Positions 6,276-9,272 of a DNA stretch of 9,272 nucleotides are shown here, one piece after another (the stretch's first letter is position 1; each line of letters opens with the position of its first letter). The DNA is from Kiritimatiellota bacterium (GTDB lineage: Bacteria; Verrucomicrobiota; Kiritimatiellia; RFP12; UBA1067). Below the pieces are notes generated by a model that ran no database searches, was not told the origin of the DNA, and saw only the letters and a list, made by a program, of their open reading frames with translations. Made by a program: the position numbers and the translations under genes. The stretch covers positions 1 through 9,272 of the forward strand of contig WRML01000062.1 of NCBI GenBank assembly GCA_009777165.1, read 5' to 3'.

Positions 6276-9014
6276 CTAAAGCAATTCGCCATAACGTTTC
6301 ACGTAGCGGTGCTTCATCCATTGCGCGAGCAACATGTAGCACACGATGGTCAGCGCGAGCCAAGCGAAGTAAACGCCGGGCAAACGCGCCAGCCCAAACC
6401 TCGTGCCGAGCGCGGTGAACGGGATGGCCGTCAGCGCGGCCATGCCGAGCAGCGTGATGGCAAAGACGGGGAAGGACGCGCGGCTCTGGAGAATCGGGAT
6501 CTTCGGTGTGCGGATCATGTGGATCACGAGCGTCTGTGACCACATGGACTCGACAAACCACCCCGCCTGGAAAATAGCGATGAAAGATGCCCGCAACACG
6601 GCGTCGTCCTTGATGGTCGCCCAGTTCCCGCCGCAAAGCCCCGGGCAGATGAGGAAGAACATGAGCAGGTACGTCGTGATGTCGAACACCGAGCTGGTCG
6701 GCCCGATCTTCAGCATAAAGGTGCCGACGGATGACGCGTCCCATTTGCGCGGCTTGCGGAGGTACTCGACATCCACGTTGTCCCACGGCAGCGCGGTACA
6801 GGAGATGTCGTAGATGAGGTTCAGGATCAGCAGGTGGAGGGGGAGCATGGGCAGGAACGGCAGGAACGCGCACGCCACCAGCACGGAGAACATATTACCG
6901 AAGTTGGAACTTGCGGTGATCTTGACGTACTTGATCATGTTCGCGTACGTCTTGCGTCCCTCGATGATACCGTTCTCCAGCACCATCAGGTCCTTTTCGA
7001 GCAGGATAATGTCGGCGGACTCCTTGGCGATGTCAACGGCGGTGTCCACGGAGATGCCCACGTCCGCGGCTTTCATGGCGGAGGCGTCGTTGATGCCGTC
7101 GCCCATGTAGCCGACGGTGTGACCGTTCGCGCGGAGCGTCGTGACAATCCGCGCTTTCTGCTGGGGGGAGAGCTTGGCGAAGACGTTCGTCGTCTCGACG
7201 GCCTTGGCGAGTTCGGCGTCGTTCATGGTCTCGATGTCGGAGCCGAGCAGGAGGTTGTCCACCTGGAGGCCGACCTGCTTGCAGATACAGCGCGTGACCT
7301 TGTCGTTGTCGCCTGTAAGCACTTTCGTGGAGACGCCATACTCCTTGAGCGTGCGAATCGCAGGCTCGGTGGTGATCTTCGGCGGGTCGAGCAGCGCGAG
7401 GTACCCGATAAGCACCATGTCCGTCTCGTCGGCGACGGAGAACGCGCCGACGGGCGAGGGGTCGTTCTTCTGCGCGACGGCGATGACGCGCATCCCGTCG
7501 TCGTTGAACCGTGCGACCGTGTTGAGGATGTCAATGCGGAGCGAATCCGTGAGAGGGATGACCTCGCCCTTGTACTCCACAAAGGCGCAGACCTCCAGCA
7601 TCTCCTCGACCGCGCCCTTGGTGATCATCTGCGTCTTGCCCTGCTTGTTCGCCACCACCACGCTCATGCGGCGGCGCTCGAAGTCGAACGGGATCTCGTC
7701 CACCTTCTCGTAGAGCGCGGTGAAACGCTGAAGCTCCTTGTCGCCGCCAATCTCGTCCTTCGCCTTGTCAATGATGGCGATGTCAATGAGGTTCTTCAGC
7801 CCCGTCTGATAATAACTGTTGAGGAAGCCGTGGTACAGCACGCGTGGCTCGACATTGCCCAGCACGTCCATGTGGATTTCCAGCACCACGCGGTCCTGCG
7901 TGAGCGTCCCCGTCTTGTCCGTGCACAGCACATCCATGGCGCCGAAGTTCTGGATGGAGTTCAGGTGCTTGATGATGGTCTTCTTCTTCGACATCGCGAC
8001 CGCGCCCTTCGCCAGGCACGTCGTCACAATCATCGGCAACATCTCCGGCGTGAGGCCCACCGCGATGGTGATCGCGAACAGGAGCGCCTCCATCCAGTTG
8101 CCCTTGGTGAAGCCGTTCAGGAACAGCACCACCGGCACCATCACCAGCATGAAGCGGATCAAAATCCACGAGACCGAGTTGACCCCCTTGTCGAAGCTCG
8201 TCACCACCGCCGGCGTGTTGAGCGACTTGGCGATGCTGCCGAACAGCGTCTCGTTCCCCACCGCCACCACCACCGCCACCGCCGACCCGCTGATGACGTT
8301 GCTCCCCATGAACGCGAGGTTCTGGCACTCCAGCGGCTCCGCCTTGTCCGACGGCGCGGCGGTCTTCTCCTGCGGCTCGCTCTCCCCCGTGAGCGCCGCC
8401 TGGCTGACGAACATATCCTTCACGCGGATCACCCGCACATCCGCCGGAACCATGTCACCGGCCGAGAGGTGGATGATATCCCCAACGACGATGTCCTCCA
8501 GCTGGACCTCCCGCCGCTCGCTGACCGTCCTCGGCTCGTCGGATGTCTCGTCGTCCTCCACGGGCCACCGCCGCTCGACGGTCGCGGTCGTCTTGACCAT
8601 CTCGCTCAGACGCGCCGCCGCGCTACCCGAGCGCGTCTCCTGGATGAGCCGCAGGAACCCGCTGATCATCACCATCGTCAGCACGATGACGACCGTCATC
8701 ACGCTCTTCTCCCCCGGGTCCGCCAGCACCACGTCCGTCACGAACGAGACCGACGCCAGCAGCAGCAGGATACTGGTGAACGGGTCAATGAACGCCTTAA
8801 ACACGCGTTTGAAAAGGGACTCCTTCTGCTGCCGCGTGATCTTGTTCAGCCCGAACTCCTCCCGCCGCGATTGGACGGTATCCTCATCCAGCCCCTCGGG
8901 CGCGGAATACTCCTGCGCGGCGGCCTCCGCCGTCTTCCGTGCAACGGCAAGCAAACGCGAACGGATCTCATTCCTGCGCTGGCTCTCCTGCTCCTTCGTG
9001 GTACGCGACAACAT
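6276..9014 (-). CDS. mgtA: Magnesium-transporting P-type ATPase, MgtA type (912 aa)
   Basis: This is a P3B-type ATPase of the inner membrane that imports Mg2+ using ATP. Counting from the chosen start, CTDKTGTLTQ carries the phosphorylated Asp366; the actuator TGES lies in ALTGESEP, and the hinge is GDGIND with Asp639 and Asp643. TPEMLP in membrane segment 4 and GPTSSVFDI late in the protein are typical of MgtA/MgtB rather than Ca2+ or heavy-metal pumps, and length is close to E. coli MgtA (about 898 aa). About ten membrane segments can be seen: two before the actuator domain, two before the phosphorylation site and six at the C-terminus. The start at 9014 is chosen because GGGGAG lies four bases upstream; an in-frame ATG further upstream at 9062 overlaps the promoter. 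No heavy-metal-binding CxxC domain is present. Confidence 0.95.
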   Translation of the reverse strand: MLSRTTKEQESQRRNEIRSRLLAVARKTAEAAAQEYSAPEGLDEDTVQSRREEFGLNKITRQQKESLFKRVFKAFIDPFTSILLLLASVSFVTDVVLADPGEKSVMTVVIVLTMVMISGFLRLIQETRSGSAAARLSEMVKTTATVERRWPVEDDETSDEPRTVSERREVQLEDIVVGDIIHLSAGDMVPADVRVIRVKDMFVSQAALTGESEPQEKTAAPSDKAEPLECQNLAFMGSNVISGSAVAVVVAVGNETLFGSIAKSLNTPAVVTSFDKGVNSVSWILIRFMLVMVPVVLFLNGFTKGNWMEALLFAITIAVGLTPEMLPMIVTTCLAKGAVAMSKKKTIIKHLNSIQNFGAMDVLCTDKTGTLTQDRVVLEIHMDVLGNVEPRVLYHGFLNSYYQTGLKNLIDIAIIDKAKDEIGGDKELQRFTALYEKVDEIPFDFERRRMSVVVANKQGKTQMITKGAVEEMLEVCAFVEYKGEVIPLTDSLRIDILNTVARFNDDGMRVIAVAQKNDPSPVGAFSVADETDMVLIGYLALLDPPKITTEPAIRTLKEYGVSTKVLTGDNDKVTRCICKQVGLQVDNLLLGSDIETMNDAELAKAVETTNVFAKLSPQQKARIVTTLRANGHTVGYMGDGINDASAMKAADVGISVDTAVDIAKESADIILLEKDLMVLENGIIEGRKTYANMIKYVKITASSNFGNMFSVLVACAFLPFLPMLPLHLLILNLIYDISCTALPWDNVDVEYLRKPRKWDASSVGTFMLKIGPTSSVFDITTYLLMFFLICPGLCGGNWATIKDDAVLRASFIAIFQAGWFVESMWSQTLVIHMIRTPKIPILQSRASFPVFAITLLGMAALTAIPFTALGTRFGLARLPGVYFAWLALTIVCYMLLAQWMKHRYVKRYGELL

Positions 9015-9050
9015 AAAACTCCCCTGGCTCATCCGTAAAAACAGGCACAA

Positions 9051-9059
9051 AGTATAACA
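9051..9059 (-). promoter_or_regulatory. Extended -10 promoter of mgtA
   Basis: On the minus strand TGTTATACT (9059-9051) fits the extended -10 form TGnTATAAT with one mismatch. No good -35 box lies 16-18 bases upstream, as is common for extended -10 promoters. The start of transcription would fall near 9044, giving a leader of about 30 bases before the mgtA ATG at 9014. That is too short for an M-box riboswitch or the long enterobacterial mgtA leader. Confidence 0.5.
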
Positions 9060-9094
9060 CACCTTACGGGCAAATAGGAACGAGAAAATAGAAA

Positions 9095-9113
9095 GAGGAT
9101 GACCTCATTCCTC
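9095..9113 (-). terminator. Weak terminator-like hairpin at the end of the upstream gene
   Basis: On the minus strand GAGGA (9113-9109) can pair with TCCTC (9099-9095) across a nine-base loop, followed by TTTCTATTTT. It overlaps the stop codon of the partial gene ending at 9105. The 5-bp stem is weak, but its place between that gene and the mgtA promoter is suitable. Confidence 0.25.
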
Positions 9114-9272
9114 ATGCCCCTCCTGAACGGGGCAGATGGGTATGCGCTCGCCGTAAAACCTCGGGCGGACGCCGAACATGATGTCTAGCACGGTTTTGAC
9201 GCGGGCAAATTGCTCACGCGCGAGCGTCCGGAATGAATGACGGCGGGCGACGTCCTTCGCGTTGAACCCGAT
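9105..9272 (-). CDS. C-terminal end of an unrecognised protein (partial)
   Basis: The last 55 codons of a minus-strand gene enter from the right edge and stop at TGA 9105-9107. The other two minus frames are closed by stops within about 30 codons. The visible tail includes the pieces VARRHSFRTLAREQFARVK and LDIMFGVRPRFYGERIPI, a basic amphipathic stretch followed by a short hydrophobic and Pro/Arg-rich end, with EEGH-like acidic character at the terminus (QEGHEE). Base composition matches the neighbouring genes. I do not recognise the family. It ends 90 bases before mgtA, which has its own promoter, so the two are probably separate transcription units. Confidence 0.6.
   Translation of the reverse strand: MGFNAKDVARRHSFRTLAREQFARVKTVLDIMFGVRPRFYGERIPICPVQEGHEE

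Noticed and set aside
6834..9038. A 734-codon open frame on the plus strand opposite mgtA, and similar long plus-strand frames opposite the other genes (2559-3554, 3783-4931, 1084-1911)
   Set aside because: They are antisense to proteins with unmistakable family motifs, and their products are low-complexity (Arg/His/Asp-rich), as expected from the complement of GC-rich codons.

Overview
The window is GC-rich (about 60% by eye) and bacterial. Every convincing gene is on the minus strand, so transcription runs from high to low coordinates. Two divergent uroporphyrinogen-decarboxylase-family (URO-D) paralogs, an EF-G-like GTPase, a zinc-motif-less ROK kinase and many GGG/CCC codon runs would fit an anaerobic PVC-type bacterium (Lentisphaerae/Kiritimatiellae-like) or a similar metagenomic lineage. 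That placement is inference from gene content; there is no rRNA or other phylogenetic marker here.

Layout in transcription order: (1) 9272-9105, the last 55 codons of an unrecognised gene. (2) 9014-6276, a complete MgtA-type P-type Mg2+-transport ATPase with its own extended -10 promoter and a short leader. (3) 6275-5628, 648 bases with no credible gene but dense in palindromes: nested hairpins at 6083-6240, then a ~189-base element (5845-6033) bounded by ~33-base imperfect inverted repeats, each containing a hairpin; a third, related hairpin inside may act as a terminator. (4) 5627-826 and on to the left edge, a probable operon: EF-G-like GTPase, ROK sugar kinase (21-base gap), PlsY acyltransferase (4-base gap), URO-D-family protein (28-base gap), then a second URO-D-family gene that runs off the window. 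Between the two URO-D genes lie a 19-bp inverted repeat and a possible 25-codon ORF with a good ribosome-binding site.

How the genes might work together: PlsY makes lysophosphatidic acid at the membrane, the ROK kinase probably phosphorylates a sugar, the EF-G-like GTPase probably acts at the ribosome or in stress, and the URO-D paralogs more likely take part in corrinoid-dependent methyl transfer or an uncharacterised reaction than in heme synthesis. They do not form one obvious pathway. The less ordinary signals are the covarying palindrome element, the hairpin/mini-ORF between the URO-D genes, and the degenerate GTPase motifs of the EF-G-like protein.
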